DNA of 64,000 nt from Tateyamaria sp. ANG-S1 (GCF_000814025.1 NZ_JWLL01000006.1:310001-374000); one strand, 5' to 3'; counted from the first letter of the stretch, positions 26,153-40,214 are shown. The notes: a model not told the origin generated them from the letters alone. A program made the numbers and translations.

Positions 26153-26305
26153 ACCCCCCGGGGATTTTCTTGAAACGGGGAAGACGATGTGTTGCGCGAC
26201 GGGGCATCCGAGCGCCCGATGGGGGTGCACAGGGGGTGTACGCATGGTGCACGGGGGGTGACACCCTGGTTGACGGCCCTGAATTGACCCACTAGCTGCC
26301 CCGAT

Positions 26306-28117
26306 ATGGCGCGTGTTCCTCTCCTCCAGCTCTCCGATATTTCGCTTACTTTTGGTGGCGATCCTGTCTTTGACGACCTATCCCTTGTTGTTCAGCCGGG
26401 CGACCGCGTGGCGCTTGTGGGGCGCAACGGGTCGGGTAAGTCGACCCTGATGAAAGTCATGGGCGGGCTTGTCGAGCCTGACAGCGGCGAGGTCGTGCCA
26501 GGCCCCGGCGTAAGTGTTGGGTACATGGAGCAAGACCCTGACATGACAGGGTTTTCCACGCTGGGGGATTTTGCGATCCATGGGCTGGAAGCCTCCGATC
26601 TCTACAAGGTCGAGCGGGCGGGCGAAGGTCTCAAGTTCGACCCTGCGCGCCCGGTCGAGACGGCCTCGGGCGGTGAGCGCCGACGGGCAGCCCTCGCGCG
26701 TTTGATGGCCGAGGCCCCCGACCTGATGCTGCTCGATGAGCCAACCAACCATCTCGACATCGAAGCCATTGCGTGGCTGGAAGCCGAGTTGAAGGCGACG
26801 CGCGCTGGCTTTGTCCTGATCTCCCACGACCGCGCTTTTTTACGTGAGCTTACCCGTGCAACCCTCTGGATTGACAGGGGAATGGTGCGGCGGCAGGAAA
26901 GGGGTTTCGAAGCGTTCGAGGCCTGGCGCGACACCGTGTGGGAGGAGGAAGACACCGCCCGCCACAAGCTGAACCGCAAGATCAAGGCGGAGGCGCGATG
27001 GGCGGTCGAAGGCATCAGCGCGCGGCGCAAGCGCAACATGGGCCGCGTGCGCGCGCTGCAGGATTTGCGGGCAGAGCGTGCCGCACAGATCAAGCGTCAG
27101 GGCACGGCTGCGATGGCCCTGGAGGGTGGTCCAAAGTCGGGCCGCAAGGTACTGGAAGCGAACGATATTTCAAAGGCTTTCGACGGAAATACGATCCTCT
27201 CGCCATTCTCGTTGAAAGTGCAGCGCGGCGACCGAATTGCATTTGTCGGCCCCAACGGCGTGGGAAAGACGACGCTGCTCAAGATGCTGATCGGAGAGGT
27301 TGCGCCGGACACAGGTGCCGTGAGCATGGGCACCAATCTTGAACTGGCAGTGTTTGATCAGACCCGCTCGAAGCTCGACCCCGACGCCAGCCTTTGGGAC
27401 AGCCTGACCGGCGATCCGGAGATGCGCGTCAGCGGAAAGGCGGACCAGGTGATGGTGCGGGGTACTCCCAAGCATGTCGTTGGATACCTAAAAGAATTTC
27501 TGTTTGACGAGGCGCAGGCCCGCGCGCCTGTCCGGTCTTTGTCAGGGGGCGAAAAGGCGCGGCTGCTGCTGGCCAAGATCATGGCACGGCCCTCGAACCT
27601 GCTGGTGCTTGATGAGCCGACGAATGATCTGGACGTCGAAACCCTTGATTTGCTTCAGGATCTTCTGGACCGATATGACGGAACGGTCCTTCTGGTCAGC
27701 CACGACCGCGATTTTTTGGACCGTGTTGCGGTGACCACGATTGCGATGGAAGGCGACGGCCGGGCCACTGTTTATGCCGGAGGATGGAGCGACTACCAGT
27801 CCCAGCGCGCGCCGCAATCGACATCCGGTCAGGATGACGCCCCGAAGAAGGCCAAGGTTTCAGCGTCGAAACCGAAGCAGGCCGCTAAACAGGGGCTGTC
27901 CTTTACAGAAAAACACCGGCTGGAGGCGCTGCCCGCCGAGATTGAGCGGCTGGAAGCGGAGATGGCGAAGCTGCAGGAGCTGTTGTCAGACCCCGACCTT
28001 TACACGCGCGAACCGGTGAAGTTTCGCAAGGCGACGGAAGCGCTTGCCGAACGCCAAACCAAGCTAGAAGCCGCCGAGGAGGAGTGGTTGCTGCTTGAGG
28101 AGAAGGCGGAGGCCTGA
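26306..28117 (+). CDS. ABC-F family ATPase (Uup-like)
   Basis: 603 residues with two ABC domains and no membrane segment. The first Walker A is GRNGSGKST (about 38-46), with signature ASGGERRR and Walker B LMLLDEPTNH. A linker rich in basic residues follows near 240-270. The second Walker A is GPNGVGKTT near 320, with SGGEKARL and LLVLDEPTND. The C-terminal ~80 residues are a coiled coil (ERLEAEMAKLQELL). ABC-F proteins act on ribosomes or DNA; Uup-type is suggested by the C-terminal coiled coil. Confidence 0.92.
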   Translation: MARVPLLQLSDISLTFGGDPVFDDLSLVVQPGDRVALVGRNGSGKSTLMKVMGGLVEPDSGEVVPGPGVSVGYMEQDPDMTGFSTLGDFAIHGLEASDLYKVERAGEGLKFDPARPVETASGGERRRAALARLMAEAPDLMLLDEPTNHLDIEAIAWLEAELKATRAGFVLISHDRAFLRELTRATLWIDRGMVRRQERGFEAFEAWRDTVWEEEDTARHKLNRKIKAEARWAVEGISARRKRNMGRVRALQDLRAERAAQIKRQGTAAMALEGGPKSGRKVLEANDISKAFDGNTILSPFSLKVQRGDRIAFVGPNGVGKTTLLKMLIGEVAPDTGAVSMGTNLELAVFDQTRSKLDPDASLWDSLTGDPEMRVSGKADQVMVRGTPKHVVGYLKEFLFDEAQARAPVRSLSGGEKARLLLAKIMARPSNLLVLDEPTNDLDVETLDLLQDLLDRYDGTVLLVSHDRDFLDRVAVTTIAMEGDGRATVYAGGWSDYQSQRAPQSTSGQDDAPKKAKVSASKPKQAAKQGLSFTEKHRLEALPAEIERLEAEMAKLQELLSDPDLYTREPVKFRKATEALAERQTKLEAAEEEWLLLEEKAEA

Positions 28118-28339
28118 GGCTGTCGGGATGAGAAGACGCTTTGCGCCACACTTGACTGTAATTAATTGAAAAATGCCGGTACGGGTCTGCACCCGAGTGG
28201 GCAGATTTCGGACAAACCTCGGCTGGCCTGAACACCGTGTTTTACGATCCGCACACAGGAGCTGCCGTTTCGAACTGCTTGTGAGTGCCTTACGCTTCGG
28301 TTGAAGGTCACGGGACGCAGTTGCGCAATCAGCGCAGGG

Positions 28340-28888
28340 TCAGAGCCGCTTCGCAGGAACGCCAGCCACCGTTGCACCCGCTGGCACGTCGCGGGTCACA
28401 ACCGCGCCTGCACCGATGATGGCTTCCGCGCCAACGGTCACGCCCGGCATGACCATTGCCCCGGCACCGATCCAAACATCCGCACCGATGATCACGGGAT
28501 GTGCGATCTCAATACCTGCCCGCCGTTTGACCGGATCGCGATGGTGGTCTGCACAAATCAGCTGCGCACCTGTCCCGATCAATGTGCCATCACCGATATG
28601 CACCGGCGCACTGTCGAGAATGACGCAACCGCTGTTGATGAACACATTGCTACCCAGATGAGTGTTGCACCCGTAAGAGCAATGAAAAGGGGCTTCGACC
28701 AGGCAATCGGCGCCTGAGGCGGCAAAGAGGTCCCGCAGCGGCGCGCTGAGCGTGCGCCGTTCGGATGGAGGCAGGTGGTTGTGTGCGTAGACTGCGTCCA
28801 GCGCCACCATCCGCATCGCCTCCAACTCGTCGTCTAGGCACGAGTACCAGTCTCCAGCCTCCATCTTTTGTCGTTCGCTTTGCATCAC
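28340..28888 (-). CDS. maltose/galactoside O-acetyltransferase family protein
   Basis: 182 residues of the Maa/LacA/NodL left-handed beta-helix family, acetyl-CoA dependent. The N-terminal part is [18 protein letters not shown]. Hexapeptide repeats run from about residue 75. The catalytic His lies in [15 protein letters not shown]. The acetyl-CoA end is [24 protein letters not shown]. Its start overlaps the stop of the upstream SDR gene by four bases. The acceptor sugar is unknown. Confidence 0.88.
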   Translation of the reverse strand: MMQSERQKMEAGDWYSCLDDELEAMRMVALDAVYAHNHLPPSERRTLSAPLRDLFAASGADCLVEAPFHCSYGCNTHLGSNVFINSGCVILDSAPVHIGDGTLIGTGAQLICADHHRDPVKRRAGIEIAHPVIIGADVWIGAGAMVMPGVTVGAEAIIGAGAVVTRDVPAGATVAGVPAKRL

Positions 28889-29640
28889 CGCATCCGTAGC
28901 GCGCCGTCGAGGCGGATCACTTCTCCGTTCAGATATCCCATTTCCACGATGAACGCGGCAAGCCGCGCGTATTCGTCCGGATCGCCCAGGCGGGGTGGAT
29001 TGGGCACATCTGCTGCAAGTGCGGCCTGAACCTCCTCGGGTAGACCGGCGAGCATGGGTGTCTTGAAGATACCCGGCGCTATGGTCATGACCCGCACGCC
29101 GTTTGCGGCCAGATCGCGCGCCATGGGCAGGGTCATTCCCGCGACGCCCCCCTTTGATGCGGCATAGGCGGCTTGACCCTTTTGCCCGTCAAATGCCGCA
29201 ATCGATGCGGTGTTGATAATGACACCGCGCGCCCCGTCCGTGTCCGGTGCGTTCTCCGTCATGGCGGCAGCGGCAAGGCGGGCGACGTTGAAGCTGCCAA
29301 TCAGGTTGATGTCGATTGTTTTTTGAAAGGCGGGCAGGGGGTGCGGGCCATCCTTTCCCACCGTCTTGATCCCAAGGGCAATGCCCGCGCAGTTTACCGC
29401 TGCGGTGATGCGTCCCATCCGGGACTGCGCCAGGGCAATGGCCGCTGCGACAGAGCTTTCGTCCGTCACATCTGTTTCTGCAAAGTGTCCACCAATCTCA
29501 TCAGCCACCTGCGATCCGCGATTCGAATCGCGATCTAGCACTGTGACCTGTGCCCCACGCGCCGCAAAATGGCGCGCGGTTGCCTCTCCCAAGCCCGAGG
29601 CGCCGCCGGTTACTACCGCCATGGTTGTGTCGAGTTTCAT
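28885..29640 (-). CDS. short-chain dehydrogenase, 3-hydroxyacyl-CoA dehydrogenase type-2-like
   Basis: 251 residues from ATG at 29640, with GGAGGAGCC upstream. NAD-binding [15 protein letters not shown], catalytic Ser in [15 protein letters not shown], and the YAASKGG Tyr/Lys pair are all present. The block [12 protein letters not shown] with [18 protein letters not shown] resembles HSD17B10-type enzymes that oxidise short-chain 3-hydroxyacyl-CoA. It is translationally coupled to the acetyltransferase. Substrate is inferred by resemblance. Confidence 0.85.
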   Translation of the reverse strand: MKLDTTMAVVTGGASGLGEATARHFAARGAQVTVLDRDSNRGSQVADEIGGHFAETDVTDESSVAAAIALAQSRMGRITAAVNCAGIALGIKTVGKDGPHPLPAFQKTIDINLIGSFNVARLAAAAMTENAPDTDGARGVIINTASIAAFDGQKGQAAYAASKGGVAGMTLPMARDLAANGVRVMTIAPGIFKTPMLAGLPEEVQAALAADVPNPPRLGDPDEYARLAAFIVEMGYLNGEVIRLDGALRMR

Positions 29641-29711
29641 TGGCTCCTCCGGTTTCCGCATATGAACGCGCGTTCATTTAAGCGGAATGGCAAAGCGCTT
29701 ACAAGGCAGGC

Positions 29712-30851
29712 TTACCCTTTGTGGATCCACCCACCGCCAAAGATGCGGCTGCTGTCGCGGTCATAGAAAACGCACGCCTGACCGGGGGATACGCCCGCTT
29801 CGGCAGCGGCGAGTTCCACGGTAGCCTCTGTGGCGCTAATCGGCCGGATGATCGCGTCCGTCGGCGGCCTGGTTGAGCGCACTTTGACTGCGACGGGCCA
29901 TGTTTCCTGGCTGTCGAATGGCGCGTCGCCCAGCCAATTGACCTCGCGGATTGGAACGGTGCGCGTGGCCAGCATGTCCCGCGGGCCCACGATCACCTGG
30001 CGATTGTCTGCGTCGAGCTTCACCACGTAGAGCGGGTCGGACAAGCCGCCGATCCCAAGCCCGCGCCGTTGCCCGATGGTGTAGTTGATCACCCCATCAT
30101 GGTGTCCCAGCACGCGGCCCGTGTGATCCACGATGTCGCCCGGTGCAGCGGCTTCTGGCCGCAACTTTCGAATGACGGACGCATAGTCGCCATTTGGAAC
30201 AAAGCAGATGTCCTGGCTGTCCGGTTTGTCGGCCACGCTCAGCCCGTATTTGGCCGCCAGCGCGCGCGTGTCATCCTTTGACGGCAAGTGGCCGAGGGGA
30301 AAGCGCAGATAGTCCAGCTGCTCCGGCGTGGTGGAAAACAGGAAATAGCTTTGGTCCCGGTTGGCGTCGGCAGCCGCATGCAATTCAGCGCCATGATCGC
30401 CCACTTTGCGCTGGATATAGTGACCTGTGGCCATGCAATCGGCTTCCAGATCCTTGGCCGTTTCCAGCAGATCCTTGAACTTCACACGCTCATTGCAGCG
30501 GATGCACGGCACAGGTGTCGCGCCGCCCAGATAACTGTCGGCAAACTCGTCAATCACGGCGTCCCGGAACACGTTTTCGTAGTCGAGAACGTAATGTGGA
30601 AATCCCATTTCCTCTGCCACGCGACGGGCATCATGGATGTCGCGCCCGGCGCAACAGGCACCTTTTTTGGCCAAGGCCGCGCCGTGGTCATAGAGCTGCA
30701 GTGTCACGCCAACAACGTCGTATCCTTGGCTTTTCAATTCGGCAGCGACCACCGAGCTGTCGACGCCACCGGACATGGCAACGACGACACGGGTGTCGGC
30801 AGGGGCTTTGGCAAAGCCCAACGAATTCAGCGGACCGGACTGGTCGAGCAT
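29712..30851 (-). CDS. mnmA: tRNA-specific 2-thiouridylase
   Basis: 379 residues. Adds sulfur to U34 of tRNA-Lys, -Glu and -Gln. The PP-loop is [13 protein letters not shown] near residue 24. The two reactive cysteines lie in TPVPCIRCN near 112 and [13 protein letters not shown] near 215. The target-RNA beta domain ([15 protein letters not shown]) is present. Divergent from sciP; the shared 123-bp gap carries a perfect CtrA box. Confidence 0.95.
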   Translation of the reverse strand: MLDQSGPLNSLGFAKAPADTRVVVAMSGGVDSSVVAAELKSQGYDVVGVTLQLYDHGAALAKKGACCAGRDIHDARRVAEEMGFPHYVLDYENVFRDAVIDEFADSYLGGATPVPCIRCNERVKFKDLLETAKDLEADCMATGHYIQRKVGDHGAELHAAADANRDQSYFLFSTTPEQLDYLRFPLGHLPSKDDTRALAAKYGLSVADKPDSQDICFVPNGDYASVIRKLRPEAAAPGDIVDHTGRVLGHHDGVINYTIGQRRGLGIGGLSDPLYVVKLDADNRQVIVGPRDMLATRTVPIREVNWLGDAPFDSQETWPVAVKVRSTRPPTDAIIRPISATEATVELAAAEAGVSPGQACVFYDRDSSRIFGGGWIHKG

Positions 30852-30914
30852 GGCGTATCTCCGAGGGAATTGGACGCATATATATGAAAATGCGAAATAG
30901 TCTCAAGGCCCCGT

Positions 30915-30929
30915 TTAACGGCACATTAA
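30915..30929 (+). promoter_or_regulatory. perfect CtrA box upstream of sciP
   Basis: TTAA-CGGCACA-TTAA fits the TTAA-N7-TTAA consensus exactly. It lies 46 bp before the sciP start and ~65 bp from the divergent mnmA start. In Caulobacter sciP is activated by CtrA, so this is the expected arrangement. Confidence 0.7.
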
Positions 30930-30974
30930 ACGCAAACGTCCAAGTTCGCGCGAAAGCGATGAACGAGCGGTGAG

Positions 30975-31253
30975 ATGTATTTAAAGAAAGTGGACGGCCC
31001 CCGCGCCGTGACGCTGCCAGATGGCACGGTGTTGAGCCAGGCGGATCTGCCGCCGCACACGACGCGACGCTGGGTGGCCTCGCGCAAAGCTGCGGTTGTG
31101 CGTGGCGTACTCTACGGTCTGATCACGCAGGACGCCGCCCTTGAGCGGTATGGGTTGAGTGAAGAAGAGTTCCACGAGTGGGTCCGCGCCGTGTCTTTGC
31201 ACGGTGAGGATGCGCTGAAGGCAACAGCACTACAAAAATATAGACAACTTTAA
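30975..31253 (+). CDS. sciP: CtrA inhibitor SciP (DUF1153)
   Basis: 92 residues with the DUF1153 helix-turn-helix: LPDGTVLSQADLPPHTTRRWVASRKAAVVRGV and ITQDAALERYGLSEEEFHEWV. In Caulobacter SciP blocks CtrA from recruiting RNA polymerase. It sits 99 bp upstream of ctrA on the same strand. A perfect CtrA box precedes it, so a negative feedback loop is encoded in one locus. Confidence 0.93.
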   Translation: MYLKKVDGPRAVTLPDGTVLSQADLPPHTTRRWVASRKAAVVRGVLYGLITQDAALERYGLSEEEFHEWVRAVSLHGEDALKATALQKYRQL

Positions 31254-31279
31254 GTTGTTAAGATAAGTTTGCATCAAGG

Positions 31280-31295
31280 GTAACGTGTGGTTAAC
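31280..31295 (+). promoter_or_regulatory. near-consensus CtrA box upstream of ctrA
   Basis: GTAA-CGTGTGG-TTAAC matches eight of nine consensus bases (TTAA-N7-TTAAC) and lies 57 bp before the ctrA start. It suggests autoregulation, as known in Caulobacter. Confidence 0.5.
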
Positions 31296-31352
31296 CTTTT
31301 CGGTTCACGTTTGGTTCAACACTTGAACACCCCCAGTGTGGAGACCGATAGA

Positions 31353-32072
31353 ATGCGTGTGCTGCTTGTAGAAGACGATCCAACAACTTCCAAAAGCATC
31401 GAGTTGATGCTGACCCATGCCAACCTGAACGTCTATGCGACGGATTTGGGGGAGGAGGGGATCGACCTTGCAAAGCTGTATGATTACGATCTGATCCTTC
31501 TCGACCTTGATCTGCCGGACATGAACGGTCACGAGGTGCTGCGCCAACTGCGCCTTGCTCGGGTCGAAACGCCGATCCTGATCCTGTCCGGTGCGGATGA
31601 CACGGAAAACAAGATCAAGGGGTTCGGTTTTGGTGCTGACGACTACCTGACCAAGCCGTTTCATCGCGAGGAGTTGGTCGCCCGGATTCATGCCATCATT
31701 CGCCGGTCCAAGGGACATTCCCAATCGGTCATTGAAACTGGTGACATTTCGGTCAACCTGGATGCCAAGACTGTCAGTGTGGACAACAAGACGGTGCATC
31801 TGACGGGCAAGGAGTACCAGATGCTTGAACTGCTCAGTCTGCGCAAAGGCACGACGCTGACCAAGGAAATGTTCCTCAACCATCTTTACGGTGGCATGGA
31901 TGAGCCGGAGCTGAAGATTATCGACGTGTTCATTTGCAAACTCCGCAAGAAACTGAGCAACGCAACCGGCGGGCAAAACTATATCGAAACCGTCTGGGGC
32001 CGCGGATATGTGCTGCGCGATCCAGAGCCTGTTGAAGCAACCGAAGACAGGGCCATAGCCATCGGCGCTTGA
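31353..32072 (+). CDS. ctrA: cell cycle response regulator CtrA
   Basis: 239 residues from ATG at 31353, placed at the receiver start [10 protein letters not shown]; the frame runs upstream without another family-like start. The phospho-acceptor is Asp51 ([13 protein letters not shown]), with Asp8/Asp9 and the Lys of DYLTKPF. The C-terminal winged helix is of OmpR type ([35 protein letters not shown]). Rhodobacterales CtrA controls motility and gene-transfer-agent genes rather than essential replication control, as known from related species. A terminator follows at 32098. Confidence 0.96.
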   Translation: MRVLLVEDDPTTSKSIELMLTHANLNVYATDLGEEGIDLAKLYDYDLILLDLDLPDMNGHEVLRQLRLARVETPILILSGADDTENKIKGFGFGADDYLTKPFHREELVARIHAIIRRSKGHSQSVIETGDISVNLDAKTVSVDNKTVHLTGKEYQMLELLSLRKGTTLTKEMFLNHLYGGMDEPELKIIDVFICKLRKKLSNATGGQNYIETVWGRGYVLRDPEPVEATEDRAIAIGA

Positions 32073-36550
<4,478 letters not shown>

Positions 36551-36582
36551 GCCTACGTGTTCTGAAAAGTTCGCAAATGTTC

Positions 36583-36608
36583 TTAAAAAGTTCTTTACCA
36601 ATGGTTAA
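36583..36608 (+). promoter_or_regulatory. triple TTAA-type half-site array (CtrA-like)
   Basis: TTAA, TTTA and TTAA occur with exact 7-bp spacers (TTAA-AAAGTTC-TTTA-CCAATGG-TTAA). The outer two are perfect half sites and the middle has one mismatch. The array ends 43 bp before the start of the 42-aa membrane peptide. Confidence 0.4.
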
Positions 36609-36651
36609 GAATGTGAGAACAAAGTAGAAACTCAAGGACGGAGACGCTGAC

Positions 36652-36780
36652 ATGACGACGCTGCGCCACATCAAGGATATCGCAACCCGCGCCGAAGCAA
36701 CGTTGCTTCACGATGCCATGGGCGTTGCTGCTCTGACCGTGATGCTTGTCGTTGGTCTGCACCTTCCGGCTTTGATCTGA
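36652..36780 (+). CDS. 42-aa single-pass membrane peptide
   Basis: A short ORF from ATG at 36652 after CAAGGACGGAGACG. A polar amphipathic N-terminus (MTTLRHIKDIATRAEATLLH) is followed by one hydrophobic helix (MGVAALTVMLVVGLHLPALI). A strong terminator lies ~145 bp downstream. I believe similar peptides occur in other roseobacters but cannot verify it. Function unknown; the CtrA-like array upstream suggests cell-cycle or motility control. Confidence 0.6.
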   Translation: MTTLRHIKDIATRAEATLLHDAMGVAALTVMLVVGLHLPALI

Positions 36781-36923
36781 GTTCTGCCTGCGATCTTGCT
36801 TGATCCCATACCGCACCCGTCCCAGGTGCTGTTCCCGCGTCCCCTCGGCTCTGCCTGCCGATCATGACGCCCCCGTTTGCCTCGGGGTTTCCGGATCTGT
36901 CCCAAGCAAGAGACGCTTTCCCT

Positions 36924-36959
36924 GCGCCGCCATCCGCCCGGATGTGCGGCGCTTTTTTT
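36924..36959 (+). terminator. strong intrinsic terminator
   Basis: Stem GCGCCGC-CATCCG / CGGATG-T-GCGGCGC (36924-36952) with a 2-nt loop, followed by seven T. It ends plus-strand transcription of the 42-aa gene. Its T tract overlaps the stop codon of the minus-strand chemoreceptor gene. Confidence 0.85.
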
Positions 36960-38352
36960 AGAAAGTGTAGGCGAGGCGCAAACCACCCCAGTGCCGCCCG
37001 TTCACGAAAATGGGGGCGGAGAGGTCTTTCATCATTTTGAATGTCCCGCCGCCCATATCGCGGCGATAGACTTGGAGAAGAAAGGGCGCGGTGCTCCGCC
37101 CGGCTTTCAAGCCGACCCGGTCGTCAAAGATACGCCGGTTGCGGCAATGCGCTGTGTTCCAGACCTCATTATCCGATTGCGGTCTGGAAAACTTGGTATT
37201 GTGCGTTGGCAGGTAGCCGTTGACGTCCACCGCAGCGCAAAAGACCACACGCCTGTCAAAGTCCAGCGCGGGTTCCTGAAGCGGCGGCAGGATCTGATCC
37301 AGAACATCATTGTACGAGGTTGCGACCTGCTGCGGTTTGGTGCCGGGCACTGGCACATAGCTGCGATCGAAAAGCCTGGCCTCTGAAATAAGATCGCGCG
37401 CAAGGGCGTCTTCGAAAGCTTCGGCAACGGCCATCGCGCGTCGGCAGACATCTGTGATAAAGGGCGCGTCGTCGGTCGTCCCACCCAAGGCCGCGCTGGA
37501 TTGTACGATCTGCTCCGAAGTATCGACCATGCGTTCGATGCGTTCATGCGCCTCGGCGATGCCGTCGGTGGTCTGTTTGATGCTGTGCTCAATCCCCTGC
37601 ATGTTGGGCCCAAAGGCAGTTATGGCCCGCCGCACTTGGACGGAGTGTTCAGCAATCCGCGCTGCTTCTTCCCGTGTATCGTTGACGGATTTTTCCATCC
37701 GTCCCAGGGCACGGTCCGTTTCGGTGCTGTGTGCGATGACATCCATGGCCTGTTCGGACACTTGGGTGGATTCTGTGCCAAGGTTTGCGATCCACTGCGT
37801 CAAGGTTTCGATATTGGCCGAGATTTCGGCGGCTGCCCCTTTGGTTTTCTGGGAGAGTTCGGTGATGGCTTCGGCGACCACCGCAAAGCCGCGCCCGGCA
37901 TCGCCTGCGCGTGCTGCTTCGATCTTGGCATTGATGGCGAGCGTGTTGACCTGCATTGAAATGGCGGCAATCTGCGTGTTGTTGGCGGTGACGGCTGCCA
38001 GGGTCTTGCGCACCGTATCGCTGCGGTCCGACAGGTCCTGAACCCAAGCGGCCACGTCGCGTGACCGGGCACCCAGATCGCGCATCATGCCAACGGAGTC
38101 ACCGACATCGGCATGCGTACGCGCCACGCTTTCAACAAGGTCGGCCGCCGCCGCGTCCACTGCGACATTGGCGGTTTCGATGTCTTGGGCACTGTCGGAC
38201 AACTCAGCAAGTGCTGCGCGCTGGTCCTGCGCCTGCCGTTCGATCATGTCAAGAAAGCCCGCAAGGTCCACGATCTCGTACCCGAGGGTCGAAGCCGAAC
38301 CGGCCAGATCATTCACAAGAGGGACTTCCGGGAAATCGGCCCTGGCCGTCAT
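36958..38352 (-). CDS. soluble methyl-accepting chemotaxis protein
   Basis: 464 residues without a membrane helix, so cytoplasmic. The signalling hairpin tip is INAKIEAARAGDAGRGFAVVAEAITEL near residue 139, within a long coiled coil (about 20-290). The C-terminal ~130 residues form a separate sensor-like region with NTAHCRNRRIFDDRVGLKAGRS and LQVYRRDMGGG. Senses an internal signal and talks to CheA/CheW, which are not nearby. The terminator hairpin begins right at its stop. Confidence 0.88.
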   Translation of the reverse strand: MTARADFPEVPLVNDLAGSASTLGYEIVDLAGFLDMIERQAQDQRAALAELSDSAQDIETANVAVDAAAADLVESVARTHADVGDSVGMMRDLGARSRDVAAWVQDLSDRSDTVRKTLAAVTANNTQIAAISMQVNTLAINAKIEAARAGDAGRGFAVVAEAITELSQKTKGAAAEISANIETLTQWIANLGTESTQVSEQAMDVIAHSTETDRALGRMEKSVNDTREEAARIAEHSVQVRRAITAFGPNMQGIEHSIKQTTDGIAEAHERIERMVDTSEQIVQSSAALGGTTDDAPFITDVCRRAMAVAEAFEDALARDLISEARLFDRSYVPVPGTKPQQVATSYNDVLDQILPPLQEPALDFDRRVVFCAAVDVNGYLPTHNTKFSRPQSDNEVWNTAHCRNRRIFDDRVGLKAGRSTAPFLLQVYRRDMGGGTFKMMKDLSAPIFVNGRHWGGLRLAYTF

Positions 38353-38425
38353 AGCAAAACCTGCAGCAATTGCGGAGTGCCACAGGGCTAAACCCGAATC
38401 GTTCAGATTTTCCTAAGCGGATTGA

Positions 38426-38878
38426 TCAGGCGCAGTCGGATTGCAGTGCTTGTTCTATGGCCTCAGCGGCCGCCTCAATGCTCAGCAGGATAGAGGCGTG
38501 GCGATTCTTGTAGTCGCGGGCGGGTTCCAGAACCTCAAACCCATCAAACGGCGCCGACGGCACCGGGCCGCCAGATTTCAGCATGGATCGCAAGGCATCC
38601 CGACCTGTTTGCACATCCTGAAGGGTCAGTCCGACCACTGCGCTGCCGGTCACAGCCGCGGCTGCCTGGCCGAGCGCGCAGGCCTTCACGTCCTGGCCGA
38701 AATCCGTGATCCGTCCGTTTTCTACCCGCACGTCTACGGTCACGGTGGACCCGCAAAGCGGCGACCGTTTTTTTACGGTCGCATCGGGACCATCGAGCCG
38801 TGTGTGATGCGGGATGTCAGCGGCAAGGCCGAGGATGCGGCTTGAATATAGCTTAATCAGATCGGTATCGGCGGGCAT
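38426..38878 (-). CDS. IscU/SufU-like iron-sulfur scaffold family protein
   Basis: 150 residues from ATG at 38878. [12 protein letters not shown] carries the first ligand cysteine and [21 protein letters not shown] the second. The place of the third cysteine reads KNRHASILL, so that residue is Ala here. This fits scaffold-like homologues in Rhodobacterales more than true IscU. The last residues are SDCA. Whether it assembles clusters is uncertain. Divergent from hisI. Confidence 0.75.
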   Translation of the reverse strand: MPADTDLIKLYSSRILGLAADIPHHTRLDGPDATVKKRSPLCGSTVTVDVRVENGRITDFGQDVKACALGQAAAAVTGSAVVGLTLQDVQTGRDALRSMLKSGGPVPSAPFDGFEVLEPARDYKNRHASILLSIEAAAEAIEQALQSDCA

Positions 38879-38953
38879 GTCGCCTCCGCACTGGTGTTGC
38901 ACTGGGTTTGGCCATATTTAATCGGCCTGATCTCAGATGCAAAAGGTTTTGCC

Positions 38954-39316
38954 ATGTCGGCCTTTGATCCCAACAGTTTGAAATTTAATGATCAGGGCTT
39001 GATCCCTGCGATTGCGCAGGACGCGGATAGCCATGAGGTGTTGATGATGGCGTGGATGAACGCCGAAGCCGTTGCACGCACATTGGACACTGGCCGCGTC
39101 ACTTATTGGTCGCGCTCGCGTCAGTCATTCTGGGTGAAAGGCGCGACATCGGGACATGTACAGGAACTGGTGTCTTTGCGCGTCGATTGTGACCGTGACT
39201 GCCTGTTGATGCTCGTGAACCAGACGGGTGCGGCTTGTCACACCGGGCGTCGGACCTGTTTCTATACGGACGTTTCAGATGGGTCCGAGGTCGAGTTGAT
39301 GAAACCGATGGCCTGA
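38954..39316 (+). CDS. hisI: phosphoribosyl-AMP cyclohydrolase
   Basis: 120 residues from ATG at 38954 ([11 protein letters not shown]). Third step of histidine synthesis. Zinc- and magnesium-site cysteines are in [28 protein letters not shown] near residue 80. [18 protein letters not shown] near 54 binds substrate. It is the separate-domain form without HisE fusion. Confidence 0.95.
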   Translation: MSAFDPNSLKFNDQGLIPAIAQDADSHEVLMMAWMNAEAVARTLDTGRVTYWSRSRQSFWVKGATSGHVQELVSLRVDCDRDCLLMLVNQTGAACHTGRRTCFYTDVSDGSEVELMKPMA

Positions 39317-39344
39317 AGAGGACTGTCTGCCATCTCGGCCCGCC

Positions 39345-40214
39345 TCACTCCCTAGGGTTTTGTTCAAACAGAGACGCGAGACCGACCATTTCGCGGATAT
39401 CTTCCGGCGTTGCGCCGTCTGCGCGGTACTTTGCGATGGCCCGGGCGTCGTCCCGTTTGGCGAGCCGCTTGCCGGTGTCGTCCCGGATCAGGCGGTGGTG
39501 GTGGTAGGTGGGCGTCGGCAGATCTAGGAGGCGTTGCAGGAGGACTTGCAGCGGCGTTGTGTCGAACAGGTCAGCACCACGGATGACATGCGTGATCTCT
39601 TGGACCGCGTCATCAATCACTGCGGCAAGGACATAAGACACCGTTTCGATTTCCTTGCGCCCAAGCACTGCGTCGCCGGTTTGCTTGACCAAGCTGTCGG
39701 CATCGACACTGTGTTGACCAGTGTGCAGCGGGCCGTTGTCTTCAAAAGTCACGGGCGTATCGAGCCTCGCAACGGCGCGCGCCATATCCAGACGCAGCGC
39801 ATCACCGGGTTTGCGGGATGACATTGGGCGCCCTCTGCATGTTCCGGGATAGACAGGCGGCGTTGTCACACCCTCCTGCGGGGCGGAGAGGGCCGCGCGA
39901 ATGTCGCTGCGCCGACAGGAGCAGGGATAGACCAGCCCGTCTTTGGCCAGTTGCATGAGCAGCGAATTGTAGCGCTCCAAGTGTTCTGACTGGCGTAACA
40001 CCGGCTGGGCCCATGTCAGGCCAAGCCAGTTGAGGTCATCATAGATTTTTGTTTCCCAAGCCGGGCGTGCGCGGCTGGTGTCCGTATCCTCAATCCGCAG
40101 AAGAAACGTGCCATTTGCGTCTCGGGCCATGTCGTGGGCCAGCAGCGCAGAATACGCATGACCCAGGTGCAGCGGCCCTGTTGGGGATGGTGCAAACCGC
40201 GTGACGAAGGTCAT
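39345..40214 (-). CDS. gluQ: glutamyl-Q tRNA(Asp) synthetase
   Basis: 289 residues, a GluRS without the anticodon domain. It attaches Glu to queuosine 34 of tRNA-Asp. The HIGH motif is PTGPLHLGHAYS (about 11-22), the zinc cysteines are in YPCSCRRSDI, and the KMSKS-like loop is KRLAKRD near 253. Its start overlaps the upstream methyltransferase stop by four bases. Confidence 0.93.
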   Translation of the reverse strand: MTFVTRFAPSPTGPLHLGHAYSALLAHDMARDANGTFLLRIEDTDTSRARPAWETKIYDDLNWLGLTWAQPVLRQSEHLERYNSLLMQLAKDGLVYPCSCRRSDIRAALSAPQEGVTTPPVYPGTCRGRPMSSRKPGDALRLDMARAVARLDTPVTFEDNGPLHTGQHSVDADSLVKQTGDAVLGRKEIETVSYVLAAVIDDAVQEITHVIRGADLFDTTPLQVLLQRLLDLPTPTYHHHRLIRDDTGKRLAKRDDARAIAKYRADGATPEDIREMVGLASLFEQNPRE

